From: an uncultured Microbacteriaceae bacterium
GTDB taxonomy: Bacteria > Actinomycetota > Actinomycetes > Actinomycetales > Microbacteriaceae
DNA length: 64,000 bases
Reading direction: 5' to 3'
NCBI GenBank assembly: GCA_903859205.1
Contig: CAIOLM010000043.1
Location: forward strand, 1-64,000
Below are positions 52,076 through 61,548 of this stretch, piece after piece. A program made the position numbers and the translations under genes. A model generated the notes under the pieces. That model searched no databases. It had not been told where the DNA came from and saw only the letters and a program-made list of their open reading frames with translations. Numbering within the stretch: the first letter of the stretch is position 1; each line of letters starts with the position of its first letter.

Positions 52076-53443
52076 GTGAGCGACGATAACGAGAAGGACC
52101 CCGAAGACGACTTTCGGGAGATGCTTCGTGACTTCCTCGCGGGTCGAGGCGGAGTAGACCCGAGCAAGCTCGCTGGTGCCGCCGGATTGCCTACCGACGC
52201 CGCCGGACTGCAGGACATGATGAGCCAGTTGCAGGCTGCCATGAGCGCATCCGGTTCTGGCGAGGGCATCAACTGGAACCTCGCGATGGAGCAGGCCAAG
52301 TCGCATGCCCTCAAGACCGTCAAGCCGGTGAGCGCCATCACGCGCGCCGAGATTGACCAGGCCTTTCACGTTGGGTCGATGTGGCTCACCGAAGTCACCG
52401 ACCTTTCGGACCTGTCTCTGACCCCCGATGTCATTACGCGGCTCGAGTGGATTGAACAGACCATGCCGCTGTGGATTCAGCTGGCCGAGCCGGTGGCTAA
52501 CTCGATCTCTGAAGCGATGACGACCGTTTTGACGGAGCAAGCGCCAGAAGAAATGCGCGGCATGATTGCCAACGCTAGCCAGCTCATGCGTCAGATTGGC
52601 GGCACCCTGTTTGCTATGCAGCTTGGTCAAATCATCGGGCAACTCTCGTGCGAGGTTGTCTCGGGCGGCGATGTTGGTATTCCGTTGGTGGCCGACGGTC
52701 AGGCAGCGCTGTTGTCGCAAAACATGGATGAGTTTGGCGAAGGCCTCGACATTCCCATGGACCAGGTTCAGCTGTACCTGGCTGTTCGCGAGCTGGCCCA
52801 CGCCAGACTGTTTCGTCACGCACGGTGGCTGCGCCTCAACCTTCTCTCGGCAATCACCGACTTCGCCCACGGCATCACCATTGACCTTTCGGCAATCGAA
52901 AGCGTTGCCGGCAACTTCGACCCCGCCAACCCCGATGACCTTCGCGAGGCGATGTCGTCGGGCGCGTTCATTCCGCCCAAGTCAGAGGCGCAGATGGCCG
53001 CCCTTGCCCGTCTTGAAACTCAGCTCGCACTGATTGAAGGCTGGGTCGACGTCGTGACCGAGGCTGCGGTTGCTCGCCTGCCCCGCGCGAGTGCCATCGG
53101 TGAAACGGTTCGTCGACGGCGGGCATCGGGTGGTCCGGCGGAGTCCGCGTTCGCCTCGTTGGTCGGGCTAGAGCTTCGGCCGCGTCGCATGCGTGAGGCA
53201 TCGCAGATGTGGGCGCGGGTTACCGAGGCCGTGGGGCCAGCATTACGCGACAGCCTGTGGGCGCATCCTGATGTGATGCCAACGGCCGAAGATCTCAACA
53301 ACCCGGATGCCCTGATTGCTCGATTGACCGGGCAAGCAGCCGGAGTCGTGCCCGAGCCCGACGAAATGGACATTGCCTTGCGCGACCTGCTCGACGGAAA
53401 GTCGTTTGGCGATGGCCCTGTGGACGGCGACACCCCCGTCTAG
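52076..53443 (+). CDS. Zincin-like metallopeptidase (DUF2342)
   Basis: 455 residues. The actinobacterial zincin_2/DUF2342 family, like Rv3195: ITRAEIDQAFHVGSMWLTEV near residue 90, QLGQIIGQLSCEVVSGGDVG, the putative zinc segment ELAHARLFRHARWL and WVDVVTEAA. No export signal. The peptide substrate is unknown. The GTG start is 6 bases after TAAAGT and lacks a ribosome site. Order beside the YlbL-like gene is conserved in mycobacteria. Confidence 0.9.
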   Translation: MSDDNEKDPEDDFREMLRDFLAGRGGVDPSKLAGAAGLPTDAAGLQDMMSQLQAAMSASGSGEGINWNLAMEQAKSHALKTVKPVSAITRAEIDQAFHVGSMWLTEVTDLSDLSLTPDVITRLEWIEQTMPLWIQLAEPVANSISEAMTTVLTEQAPEEMRGMIANASQLMRQIGGTLFAMQLGQIIGQLSCEVVSGGDVGIPLVADGQAALLSQNMDEFGEGLDIPMDQVQLYLAVRELAHARLFRHARWLRLNLLSAITDFAHGITIDLSAIESVAGNFDPANPDDLREAMSSGAFIPPKSEAQMAALARLETQLALIEGWVDVVTEAAVARLPRASAIGETVRRRRASGGPAESAFASLVGLELRPRRMREASQMWARVTEAVGPALRDSLWAHPDVMPTAEDLNNPDALIARLTGQAAGVVPEPDEMDIALRDLLDGKSFGDGPVDGDTPV

Positions 53444-53466
53444 CCAGCAGCGGGCACACTGCGCAG

Positions 53467-54264
53467 ATGCTGCGTATTGACCCCTCTCTCGCGCTCGTAT
53501 GGCGCACCCCCACCTGTGTTCAAGTTGGCGTGCCCGAGGCGCTCGTCGTCGCCGAGCTCTCGCCGGCGCAAGAGCACTTGCTGGTTGCACTTCGCGCAGG
53601 CGTGAGTGCGGTTGCCTTTGACGCGATTGCGCGCATGCAAGGGCTCGGCCCTGCCGATGTGGCTACCTTTCTTGACTGGTTTGATGCGTGCCTTGAGCGC
53701 CCGGCCTCCCCGCGGCTGCGGGTCGGCATCGACGGGCTCGGTGCCACGGCCGACTGGCTCGGATACTTGCTCGGGTCGTTTTGCGAGGTGCGCTCGGTGC
53801 ACGGTGCCGCCCCGCAATGGATGCCCGACCTCGTTGTTGTGCTGGGGTCCTATGCCATTGCGCCGGCGCGAGCGGGCGCCTGGCTCTCTCGCGATGTGCC
53901 GCACCTCGGAGTCGTCCTGGCCGACCGCGGTGTGCGGGTGGGACCGCTGGTGATTCCTGGTTCGAGCGCGTGCCTGACCTGTGGCGAATTAGCCCGGGCA
54001 GACGCCGACTCGAGCTGGCGCGGAATACTGGCGCAACTGCACGGCAAGCCAGCCGGCGTCGAGACGCAGCTGATCGCAGTGGAGGTTGCCTCTGTGGTCA
54101 CGCGTTGGGTTCAAGCGTTTGGTCGTGGCGACGAAAGTCTTTCGGTCGGCGAGGTGTTGACGCTTGAGGCACCTACTGGGCTGTGGACAAGCGATGAGCT
54201 TTCGCCTTGGCCGAAATGCTCGTGCCTAGCTCTGCCAGAAAACGGGATGGCTGCTGCGGCTTAG
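53467..54264 (+). CDS. E1-like/cyclodehydratase-related protein (Rv3196-like)
   Basis: 265 residues. The middle LRVGIDGLGATADWLGYLLG resembles a ThiF/E1 Rossmann start, and GPLVIPGSSACLTCGELARA with the later CSC resembles the Cys-rich part of bacteriocin cyclodehydratase-type E1-like proteins. No ATP-activating Arg/Asp set is clear, so it may be inactive. It sits between the zincin and uvrD2 genes as in mycobacteria. The 3' end overlaps the convergent uvrD2 by 92 bases, unusually long. Confidence 0.72.
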   Translation: MLRIDPSLALVWRTPTCVQVGVPEALVVAELSPAQEHLLVALRAGVSAVAFDAIARMQGLGPADVATFLDWFDACLERPASPRLRVGIDGLGATADWLGYLLGSFCEVRSVHGAAPQWMPDLVVVLGSYAIAPARAGAWLSRDVPHLGVVLADRGVRVGPLVIPGSSACLTCGELARADADSSWRGILAQLHGKPAGVETQLIAVEVASVVTRWVQAFGRGDESLSVGEVLTLEAPTGLWTSDELSPWPKCSCLALPENGMAAAA

Positions 54265-55906
54265 CGTGGGCTCCGCTCTGAGACGCCCACGAGAGGTTGA
54301 GCGCCTTGCGTGCGCGCGTCATTGCCACGTACAGCAGGCGACGCTCTTCGGCGATGGCTTCAAGACCCTGGGCGTAGCTAATGGGCAGCATGCCTTCGGT
54401 CAGCCCAATGATGTACACCGAGTCCCACTCCAAACCCTTGGCCGAGTGAATCGAAGCCAGGGTCACCGCGTGAATCGTGGGCTCGTGCCGCACTTCTTGA
54501 CGGGCGAGGAGGTCTGAGGTGAAATCGCGGAACGTCATCGACGCAGGTGCTTGGTCGGCCAGCATCATGATCGCGTTGAGTGCTTCCCACTTGGCGCGCA
54601 CCGCGCCCACGCCTTGCGGGGCATCCTGTGTCCAGCCGAGCTCACGCAGGACGTCGCTCACCTGCTGGAACAGCGGCACCGGGCGCGTGACCACGGATGC
54701 GCCACGCAACGCCATGATGGCCTGCTTGACCTCGGGCCGATCATAAAAACGGGTTGCACCGTGAACGTGGTAGCCCACACTCACGTCGGCCAGCGCCTGC
54801 TCTAGCGCCGCCGACTGGGCGTTCGTGCGAAACAGCACGGCGATCTGTTCAGCGGGAACCCCGCGCGAAATCTCTTCAGCGATGCTGGCGGCAACGGCTC
54901 GTGCCTCGGCCTGCTCGGTGGGGTGTTGACTCAGGTTCGGCGTTGCACCTTGATCGCCGTGAGAGGTGAGTTCAAGTGCGCCCGCGCGGTCGCGCATGAG
55001 GGCGTTTGCGGTGGCAACAATTGCTCCGCTTGATCGATAGCTGCGGTCAAGTTCGACGGTTTGCGCTTGGGGAAAACGCTCGGCGAAGTGCAGCAGGTAG
55101 GCACTGGTTGCTCCATTGAACGAGTAAATCGTCTGGCTGGCGTCACCGACTACACACAGCTCTTGCCGGTCGCCAAGCCACAGGTCGAGCAGCTTGTGCT
55201 GAAGCGGGTTGACGTCTTGGTATTCATCCACCACGAAGAATCGGTAGCGGTCACGCACTTCCATGAGAGCGCTTTTCTCTGACTCGAGCAGACCGGCGCA
55301 CAGCAGCAGCACGTCATCCCAGTCGATCTGGCCGCGGTCATCCTTGAGCTTTTCGTAGGCTTCGCTCACCCGCACGACGTCGTCGACACTGAGCTTGCCT
55401 GGCATGTTGCGCGCGTGAGCCTTGAGCGCGTAATCGTCGATGGTGAGGTTTGAGACCTTGCGCCACTCGATCTCTGCGGCCAAGTCCCGCAGGGTCGCCG
55501 TGTCGGCACGCAGACCACACTGTTGGGCCGCCTCACTGACCGTTCGCGCCTTGCTCTCGATGACGCGCGGTGTATTCGCGCCGGTGAGCTGCGGCCAGAA
55601 GTGATTGATCTGGCGAAGAGCCGACGAGTGAAAAGTTTGTGCCGTCACAGTCGCAGTACCGAGGTGACGCAAACGCGTGCGCATCTCGCCCGCTGCGCGG
55701 TTAGTGAACGTCAACGCCAATACCTTGTCGGCCGTGTAGACGCCGGTGGCTACTCCGTAGGCGATGCGGTGCGTAATGGCTCGGGTCTTGCCAGTTCCGG
55801 CTCCGGCGAGAACACGAACCGGTCCGCGAGTTGTCTCGGCAACGATGCGCTGCTCGTCGTCGAGTGCCTCGAGGATTTCTTCTGCGGTTGGAAAGCCCGA
55901 GCTCAT
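54173..55906 (-). CDS. uvrD2: ATP-dependent DNA helicase UvrD2 (short form)
   Basis: 577 residues, superfamily 1 helicase: Walker A VLAGAGTGKTRAITHRI, Walker B VVDEYQDVNPLQ, Q-rich motif III GDASQTIYSFNGA, and C-terminal HSAKGLEWDSVYIIGLTEG and LLYVAMTRARKALNLSW. Mycobacterial UvrD2 is about 700 residues with a C-terminal HRDC domain and Cys motif; here the protein stops soon after the motor, so those parts are absent. ATG at 55906 overlaps the nudC-like stop (ATGA), implying coupling. Confidence 0.9.
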   Translation of the reverse strand: MSSGFPTAEEILEALDDEQRIVAETTRGPVRVLAGAGTGKTRAITHRIAYGVATGVYTADKVLALTFTNRAAGEMRTRLRHLGTATVTAQTFHSSALRQINHFWPQLTGANTPRVIESKARTVSEAAQQCGLRADTATLRDLAAEIEWRKVSNLTIDDYALKAHARNMPGKLSVDDVVRVSEAYEKLKDDRGQIDWDDVLLLCAGLLESEKSALMEVRDRYRFFVVDEYQDVNPLQHKLLDLWLGDRQELCVVGDASQTIYSFNGATSAYLLHFAERFPQAQTVELDRSYRSSGAIVATANALMRDRAGALELTSHGDQGATPNLSQHPTEQAEARAVAASIAEEISRGVPAEQIAVLFRTNAQSAALEQALADVSVGYHVHGATRFYDRPEVKQAIMALRGASVVTRPVPLFQQVSDVLRELGWTQDAPQGVGAVRAKWEALNAIMMLADQAPASMTFRDFTSDLLARQEVRHEPTIHAVTLASIHSAKGLEWDSVYIIGLTEGMLPISYAQGLEAIAEERRLLYVAMTRARKALNLSWASQSGAHAKPQQPSRFLAELGTSISAKAKAHRLSTAQ

Positions 55907-56850
55907 TTGCGGCCGGTCCAGCCCGCATCCTGATCGAGTGCCTCGCCAAGCCAGTGCTCGATGAGCGCACGAGCGATAGAGACGCGTCCGGGAAGCATGA
56001 TGTCGTCGAGCGACGCCTTGAGCTCGTCGCGAGTAAACCAACGCAGAGACAGAATCTCTTCGCCGTCTGCCTGGTGGTTCTCGGGGTGCTGACCGGGAGC
56101 AAGTCGCGCCTCAAAGCCCAGCATGATCGACGCCGGGAACGGCCACGGCTGAGAGCCGAGGTAGACGGGCTTCTCGACCCGAAGGCCACTCTCTTCAAAA
56201 ACCTCACGGATGACGGCCGCCTCGAGCGACTCCCCCGGCTCGACGAATCCGGCGAGAAGCGAGTAGCGGTTCTTTTCCCACATGGCGTTGTTGCCAAGCA
56301 GCACGCGATCTTGATCGTCGGTCACCAGAACGATGACGGCTGGGTCGGTACGCGGGAACTGCTCGGAGTTGTCAGCGGTCGACTTGCGAACCCACCCGGC
56401 GGTCGCGGGAACGCTCGGTGCCCCAGTCTTCGGCGAGTGCAAGTGTGATGCGTGCCACTGATACAGCGCAAGGGCCTGCGTAAAGAGCCCGGAATCGCGG
56501 TCGCTCAGTGAGGTTCCGATAACGCGCAGGTCTTCCCACTGCTCGTCGGTCAGCGATTGCGGGGCGCCGGCAAGGGCGTCGTCATCGTCGACGAACGCGA
56601 CGACATAAGGAGCCTGGTCTTCGAGGTCACGCCCCAGGTAAACGGTTGTTGCGGTGGGTGCAATGTCGGCGGCGGCGAAGAACAGCAAGGCATTCTCGGC
56701 AATGGCTGCTCGGCCTTTGCGAATGAGCAGGATGCGCGTTCCCTCGCCGGCAAGAAGTTCGTTGAGTAGCTCTGGATTTTGCCGTGCGATAGCGTCACGA
56801 TCCAACTGCTCGCGCGAGAGAGAAAGTCGCGCTTGGAAATCCTGAGACAT
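55903..56850 (-). CDS. NudC-like NAD(+) diphosphatase lacking zinc cysteines
   Basis: 315 residues. The Nudix box is intact (GFVEPGESLEAAVIREVFEE, SGL) and is followed by the NudC signature SQPWPFPAS, which in known members hydrolyses NAD(H) and removes NAD caps from RNA. The zinc ribbon is odd: where FCxxCG and CxxC are expected the sequence reads HSPKTGAP and KSTADNSEQFPRTDP, with no Cys. Co-transcribed with uvrD2 as in mycobacteria (Rv3199c). Confidence 0.88.
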   Translation of the reverse strand: MSQDFQARLSLSREQLDRDAIARQNPELLNELLAGEGTRILLIRKGRAAIAENALLFFAAADIAPTATTVYLGRDLEDQAPYVVAFVDDDDALAGAPQSLTDEQWEDLRVIGTSLSDRDSGLFTQALALYQWHASHLHSPKTGAPSVPATAGWVRKSTADNSEQFPRTDPAVIVLVTDDQDRVLLGNNAMWEKNRYSLLAGFVEPGESLEAAVIREVFEESGLRVEKPVYLGSQPWPFPASIMLGFEARLAPGQHPENHQADGEEILSLRWFTRDELKASLDDIMLPGRVSIARALIEHWLGEALDQDAGWTGRK

Positions 56851-56929
56851 GCTCTACCGCTATCTGTGAGCACCGGAGCGGTGCGTGGCGTTCGAGGGGT
56901 TTTTCCCCGTCGCGACCTAGCCTTGAAAC

Positions 56930-58186
56930 ATGGCCAGATCTCATCTCACTTTAGCGGCGCTAGCCTCCTCGGTTATCCCCGGATTTGACCCCTCTGGCTC
57001 GCAATCTCTCAGCACCGGAACCCAGGGCGAGTTCGACACCGCGCTAGTTCGTGACGCAGCCGGTGCTCAGTACGTCGTTCGCGTGGCCACAAGTGAAGCC
57101 ACCGCAAATGACCTGACCAACCAGACTGTTGCCCTGACCGCTATGACCCAGGGCGTGCGGTCGCGGCTCGGTTTTGTCGTTCCCACCGTCATGGGGCTTG
57201 CTCCGCTGCGCGATGCCCTTGGCGTTGTCTTTGACTTTCTGCCGGGGCGCATTATTTCGCTGGCAGACTTTGACCAGAATCTGACGCTCTCGGTACTGGT
57301 CGGCCGCGCAACCGCCTCGATTCACCAGCTCCCCACCGGTTTCGTGGCCGAAGCCGGACTGCCCTCATTCAGCGCTGCAGAGACCCAGCGGCAAAGTGCC
57401 GACATGATTGCCCGCGGCCGAGCCACCGGTTTACTGCCAGCCACGCTGGTGGCCCGCTGGGACGAAGCCATCGCCGAAGCCTCACTCTGGCAGTTCGAGC
57501 CCACCGTCATTCATGGCTCCTTGGGCGTTGACCGCTTTGTCATCGGTGAAGACTCCGTAACGGGTGTTCTCGGATGGGGTTCGATGCGTGTGGGCGACCC
57601 CGCATGGGACATGCACTGGCTGATCAGTCTCGACTCGGAATCGCAGAGTGAAGCCTTCGGCGCCTACACGAGCGTTCGCCTGTCGAGTGTCGATCCCAAC
57701 ATTCGCCAGCGGGCCATTCTGTACTCCGAGCTTGAGCTCATGCGCTGGCTGATGCACGGAGTCGACCTGCAGCGTCAAGACATCATCGACGACGCTGTCG
57801 CACTTCTTGATCGCTTGGTCGACACTGTTCGAGACGAAGAGACCAACACTGTCGGTCAAGACGACGCACCCGTTCTGAATGTTTCCGAGGTTGAGAGCCT
57901 TTTGGCCGCGACCCCCGAGATTGAGGATGCCGCGCAAAACCAGACGGCCGACGTCTTTGCGGCGACAGAGCAGTACAGCTCGACGCAGGAATACAACTTT
58001 CCATCACCTGCGGCCGTCGAAGAGACCCCGTTCGCGAGTGAGCTCGGTCAGGTCACCGAGGCTCCCGCTCTCTCGCCCGATGACGTCGAGACAGCTCCGA
58101 CACCGTTGGCCGCGCCGCGGGTTGACGAAAACGGCCAGCCACTGCCCGAGCGTGAAACGCCGCGCTTCAGCGACGACAAGTTCTAG
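56930..58186 (+). CDS. Phosphotransferase-family protein with altered catalytic loop
   Basis: 418 residues. Residues about 30-300 follow the aminoglycoside/macrolide phosphotransferase fold (EFDTALVRDAAGAQYVVRVA; FLPGRIISL), but the catalytic HGD becomes HGS in VIHGSLGVDRFVI and the metal motif DFG-like position reads GWGSMRVGDPAWDMHW. Probably a pseudokinase. The last about 120 residues are acidic and Pro/Ala rich, likely disordered. TAGCCT lies 6 bases before the ATG (leaderless pattern). Convergent with adnB. Confidence 0.78.
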   Translation: MARSHLTLAALASSVIPGFDPSGSQSLSTGTQGEFDTALVRDAAGAQYVVRVATSEATANDLTNQTVALTAMTQGVRSRLGFVVPTVMGLAPLRDALGVVFDFLPGRIISLADFDQNLTLSVLVGRATASIHQLPTGFVAEAGLPSFSAAETQRQSADMIARGRATGLLPATLVARWDEAIAEASLWQFEPTVIHGSLGVDRFVIGEDSVTGVLGWGSMRVGDPAWDMHWLISLDSESQSEAFGAYTSVRLSSVDPNIRQRAILYSELELMRWLMHGVDLQRQDIIDDAVALLDRLVDTVRDEETNTVGQDDAPVLNVSEVESLLAATPEIEDAAQNQTADVFAATEQYSSTQEYNFPSPAAVEETPFASELGQVTEAPALSPDDVETAPTPLAAPRVDENGQPLPERETPRFSDDKF

Positions 58187-58201
58187 GTCGTCACCCAAGC
58201 A

Positions 58202-61200
58202 CTAGCGCTCGTAGACGCTCGTCCAGAGTTTGATGAGCTCAGCCTCTCCGAACACGCGCTCCGGGCGAATGACTTTGTCATCGGAAACAAAGTAGAACGC
58301 TACGTCGACCGACTCGATTGGCACCTTCTTCCACGTGGCGAAGGCGAGCCGGTAGAGGGCAAGTTGCAGTTGGCGGACCTCGAGGTCACGCGCATCGCTG
58401 GGAGACTTGCCGGTCTTCCAGTCGACGATGTCGTAACGCACCCCGCCGGCAGTTTCATGCCGATAAATGGCATCGATCTTGCAGATCACGATGTTGCGAC
58501 CCAGTGGCAGCTGAATCTCGAGTTCCACTTCGTAGGGGGTGAGCTGTCCCCACTCGCTCGCCTCGAAGGTGGCCTCGAGGGCGGCGAGTTTTGCTTCGTC
58601 GTAGCCCGAGACGTCGGCCAGTGCGGCATCAGCACGCTCGACATCGTGCCCGCTGTCGGCACCTGACATGACCGCATCTAAGGTGAATCCCTCGTAGTCG
58701 CCGCCCAAGCTCGGCGCATTGACGTCGGTTCCCTCGAAGTCGATGCCCTCGAAGTCGATGCCCTGGAGCTCGATGGCCTGCTTGCCGCGTGACTCGACCC
58801 AGGCATGGAAGATGGTGCCGAGCATGGTGGCGCGATACGGCTGAGTCGGCAGGGGTCGGCGCATGGCCTTGGCAACACTGCTCGCGTCATCGATGAAATC
58901 TTTGAACTTCGAAGCCGCGACACGCACCGGAAGCGGCAACGGGCGATGTTCGAGAGCGCGCGCCCGCTCGGCTACGAGCAAGCGAATGTCTTCGGCCACC
59001 TCGGGGCTGGGCTCAGCCGTGGACGAACCAACGAGCTCTGCGGCCTTGCGCACGCGAGTCTCACGTTGGTCAAGGGGCGGCGGCGGCCACAAGACCGTCA
59101 GGCTTTGGGTGCCTTCAGGAGCCTTGGCATAAATCGAGTCGACGGGAAGCTCGACGCCCGGCGTGACCTCGGCGATGTTGACGAGGTACTCATTCGGCGG
59201 TGCGGGCTTGGCATTACCTGCCCAGAACGAACCGCTCACCATAAGGTGTTGCATCGATCGGGTGACCGCAACGTAGGAGAGACGACGCTGCTCGTTGAGA
59301 TAGCGAACCTTGACGCCCTCTTTATGACGTCCGTAATCTTCGGCGAGCTCGCGCATGTCGCTGGCCGTGCGCCACTTCCACCAAGGTTCGAGATCACGGT
59401 AATCACTGCGCAGCTCGTCGGGGAGCTTTCCGAACTCGTCGAGCCAAGTCTTGGCATTTCGAGTATCAGTGCCGCTGGCAGGAGTGGCCTGCCGAGGCAC
59501 GGCAACGAGGTGCCACTCCAGGCCCTTGGCTCCGTGAATTGTCATGAGCTGCACCACGCCTGGCTCGGGCTCGGCGGCTGCGGGGCTCATGCGGTCGCGA
59601 CGCTCTGCGTCTTCGAGCCACGTGAGGAACGCACCGAGGGTGGGGACAGTTGCCGTGCCGAGGAAGGTGCCGACGGCATCCATGAATGCTGAGATGACAG
59701 GTTCGACCGAGGCCGTGGTGTCGTTTGCTTCTCCCTCGATGTCGAGGTCGAAGGCCTGAAGCACGACGGTGACAAGCTCACGCAGATCGAGCCCGGCCCG
59801 GCGACGAAGGCCGGCAATGAGCTGACCCGCGTCGCGCAAACGCTCGAAGGCAACCTGGCTCAGATGGCTGAGGGCGCCATGGTCTTTGTCTTTGCGATCG
59901 GCGATGAAGTCGAGTGCGTCGACCAGGCTTGCTCCGTCTTCGGCGGAAACCGACTTGGCAAGAGCCTCTTTGACGCTGTCGCTCAGAAGTTTGTGAGCGT
60001 AATCGTGATCGGAAAGCCAACGGGCTGCCTTGTTCAGCCCCTTGAGGTCGCGCGGTGCGATGCGCCAGCGCGGGCCAGAGAGAAGCCGGATGAGCTCAGA
60101 GTCAGCCGAGGCGAAGTGCATGACCCGCAGGGCGCACACCAGATCAACGATGACCGGGTCAACCAGCAAGCCTCCGAGCCCGACCACCCGATACGGAACA
60201 TCGCGTTTATCGAGTGCTCGCTTGAACGGCTCAAGGTCGGCGACTCGGCGAACCAGAAGCGCCGCCGTGGGCTTCTCGATGCCCTGGTCTTTGCCCACGT
60301 CAGGTCGTGGTTGCCAGCTCGAGATAGTGGTGTCGAACCATTCAGCGACAGCCGTCGCTTCTTCGTCAACGGTTTCGGGGTAGACCACCGTGAGCGAGCC
60401 GGTACTTGCCTCGCTTCCGAGTTTGAGCTCGGGCGACGAAACATCAGATTCTTGTGGCAGCGGAGCAGCAATGGCGTTCGCCGCATCAAGAACGACCTGC
60501 GGGTTACGCCAGCTGTGCGGGAGAGTGAAAATGCGCGGAGGTGCGCCCGGCGCGTACTTGTCGAAGAAGGGCTTGGTGTCCATGCTGGATGCGCTCGCCC
60601 CACGCCACCCGTAGATGGCCTGGTTCGGGTCGCCAACGGCGGTGACCGCAACCCCTCGGAACAGCGTGGACAGCAACTCGATCTGAACGCTCGAGGTGTC
60701 TTGATACTCGTCGAGAAGGACAACCTTGTACTGCGATCGAAGTACGGCGCCAACATCGCTAAAGCGCGTCACAATTTCGTAGGCGCGCGCGACCTGATCG
60801 CTGAACTCCATGAATCCGTTGGCTTGTTTTTGTGATTCGTAAGCGTGCACCAAATCAACAACGAGTGGCAGAGCCTTGGCGGCTGAGACTGCCCGGCCGA
60901 TTATTTCTTTGTGGCCCTTGGTCGCTTTACCCTCGTCGAGCTCGGCAATGACATCGATGAACTCTTGCCCGAACGCAGCGACGCTCGCCGGATCGATCAT
61001 GTTGTCGTTAATCGCACGCGCAAGATTGAGAATGCCGTCGGCCACGTCGCCGAGCTTCTTGTCGATGTCGAGCATGTCTTGACGGTCTCCGCCGCGCGCG
61101 ACCTCGAGAGCGAGTTGCCAGGCGGTTGCCTCGGACATGATTCCTGCGTCGGGGTCACGGCCAATGAGGTGCGCATAATCGCCGAAGATTCGGTTTGCGA

Positions 61201-61546
61201 ACGCGTTGTACGTCGTGACGGTGGCACCGAACATGTCGTCGTTGTTGCCGGCGGGAATAGCAAGCCCCGACGCAGCGAGCCCAGCAAGGCGCTTGCGGAT
61301 TCGCTCAGAAAGTTCACCGGCCGCCTTGCGAGTGAAGGTAAGACCAAGGACCTCTTGCGCGGTGACCATGCCGTTGGCAACGAGGTAGACGACGCGGTTG
61401 GCCATGGTCTCGGTTTTGCCGCTGCCTGCCCCGGCGATGACGATTGAACTCTCGAGTGGAGCCGAGATGATGGCGGCCTGTTCGAGCGTAGGTGCAGGCT
61501 GCTTGAGCGCGGCTGCAATCTCGTTGGCGGAATATCGTTCGTTCAT
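58202..61546 (-). CDS. adnB: AdnB-like helicase-nuclease subunit
   Basis: 1114 residues. UvrD-type motor at the N-terminus: Walker A VIAGAGSGKTETM, LGLTFTRKAAGELSERIRKR, Walker B VVLLDEYQDTSSVQ, GDPNQAIYGWRGAS and TIHGAKGLEWHLVAVP. A C-terminal PD-(D/E)xK nuclease appears as YDIVDWKTGK with QLQLALYRLA. In mycobacteria AdnA and AdnB form the motor-nuclease that resects double-strand breaks. ATG at 61546 follows adnA by 2 bases, so they are co-translated. Confidence 0.9.
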   Translation of the reverse strand: MNERYSANEIAAALKQPAPTLEQAAIISAPLESSIVIAGAGSGKTETMANRVVYLVANGMVTAQEVLGLTFTRKAAGELSERIRKRLAGLAASGLAIPAGNNDDMFGATVTTYNAFANRIFGDYAHLIGRDPDAGIMSEATAWQLALEVARGGDRQDMLDIDKKLGDVADGILNLARAINDNMIDPASVAAFGQEFIDVIAELDEGKATKGHKEIIGRAVSAAKALPLVVDLVHAYESQKQANGFMEFSDQVARAYEIVTRFSDVGAVLRSQYKVVLLDEYQDTSSVQIELLSTLFRGVAVTAVGDPNQAIYGWRGASASSMDTKPFFDKYAPGAPPRIFTLPHSWRNPQVVLDAANAIAAPLPQESDVSSPELKLGSEASTGSLTVVYPETVDEEATAVAEWFDTTISSWQPRPDVGKDQGIEKPTAALLVRRVADLEPFKRALDKRDVPYRVVGLGGLLVDPVIVDLVCALRVMHFASADSELIRLLSGPRWRIAPRDLKGLNKAARWLSDHDYAHKLLSDSVKEALAKSVSAEDGASLVDALDFIADRKDKDHGALSHLSQVAFERLRDAGQLIAGLRRRAGLDLRELVTVVLQAFDLDIEGEANDTTASVEPVISAFMDAVGTFLGTATVPTLGAFLTWLEDAERRDRMSPAAAEPEPGVVQLMTIHGAKGLEWHLVAVPRQATPASGTDTRNAKTWLDEFGKLPDELRSDYRDLEPWWKWRTASDMRELAEDYGRHKEGVKVRYLNEQRRLSYVAVTRSMQHLMVSGSFWAGNAKPAPPNEYLVNIAEVTPGVELPVDSIYAKAPEGTQSLTVLWPPPPLDQRETRVRKAAELVGSSTAEPSPEVAEDIRLLVAERARALEHRPLPLPVRVAASKFKDFIDDASSVAKAMRRPLPTQPYRATMLGTIFHAWVESRGKQAIELQGIDFEGIDFEGTDVNAPSLGGDYEGFTLDAVMSGADSGHDVERADAALADVSGYDEAKLAALEATFEASEWGQLTPYEVELEIQLPLGRNIVICKIDAIYRHETAGGVRYDIVDWKTGKSPSDARDLEVRQLQLALYRLAFATWKKVPIESVDVAFYFVSDDKVIRPERVFGEAELIKLWTSVYER

Positions 61547-61548
61547 GA

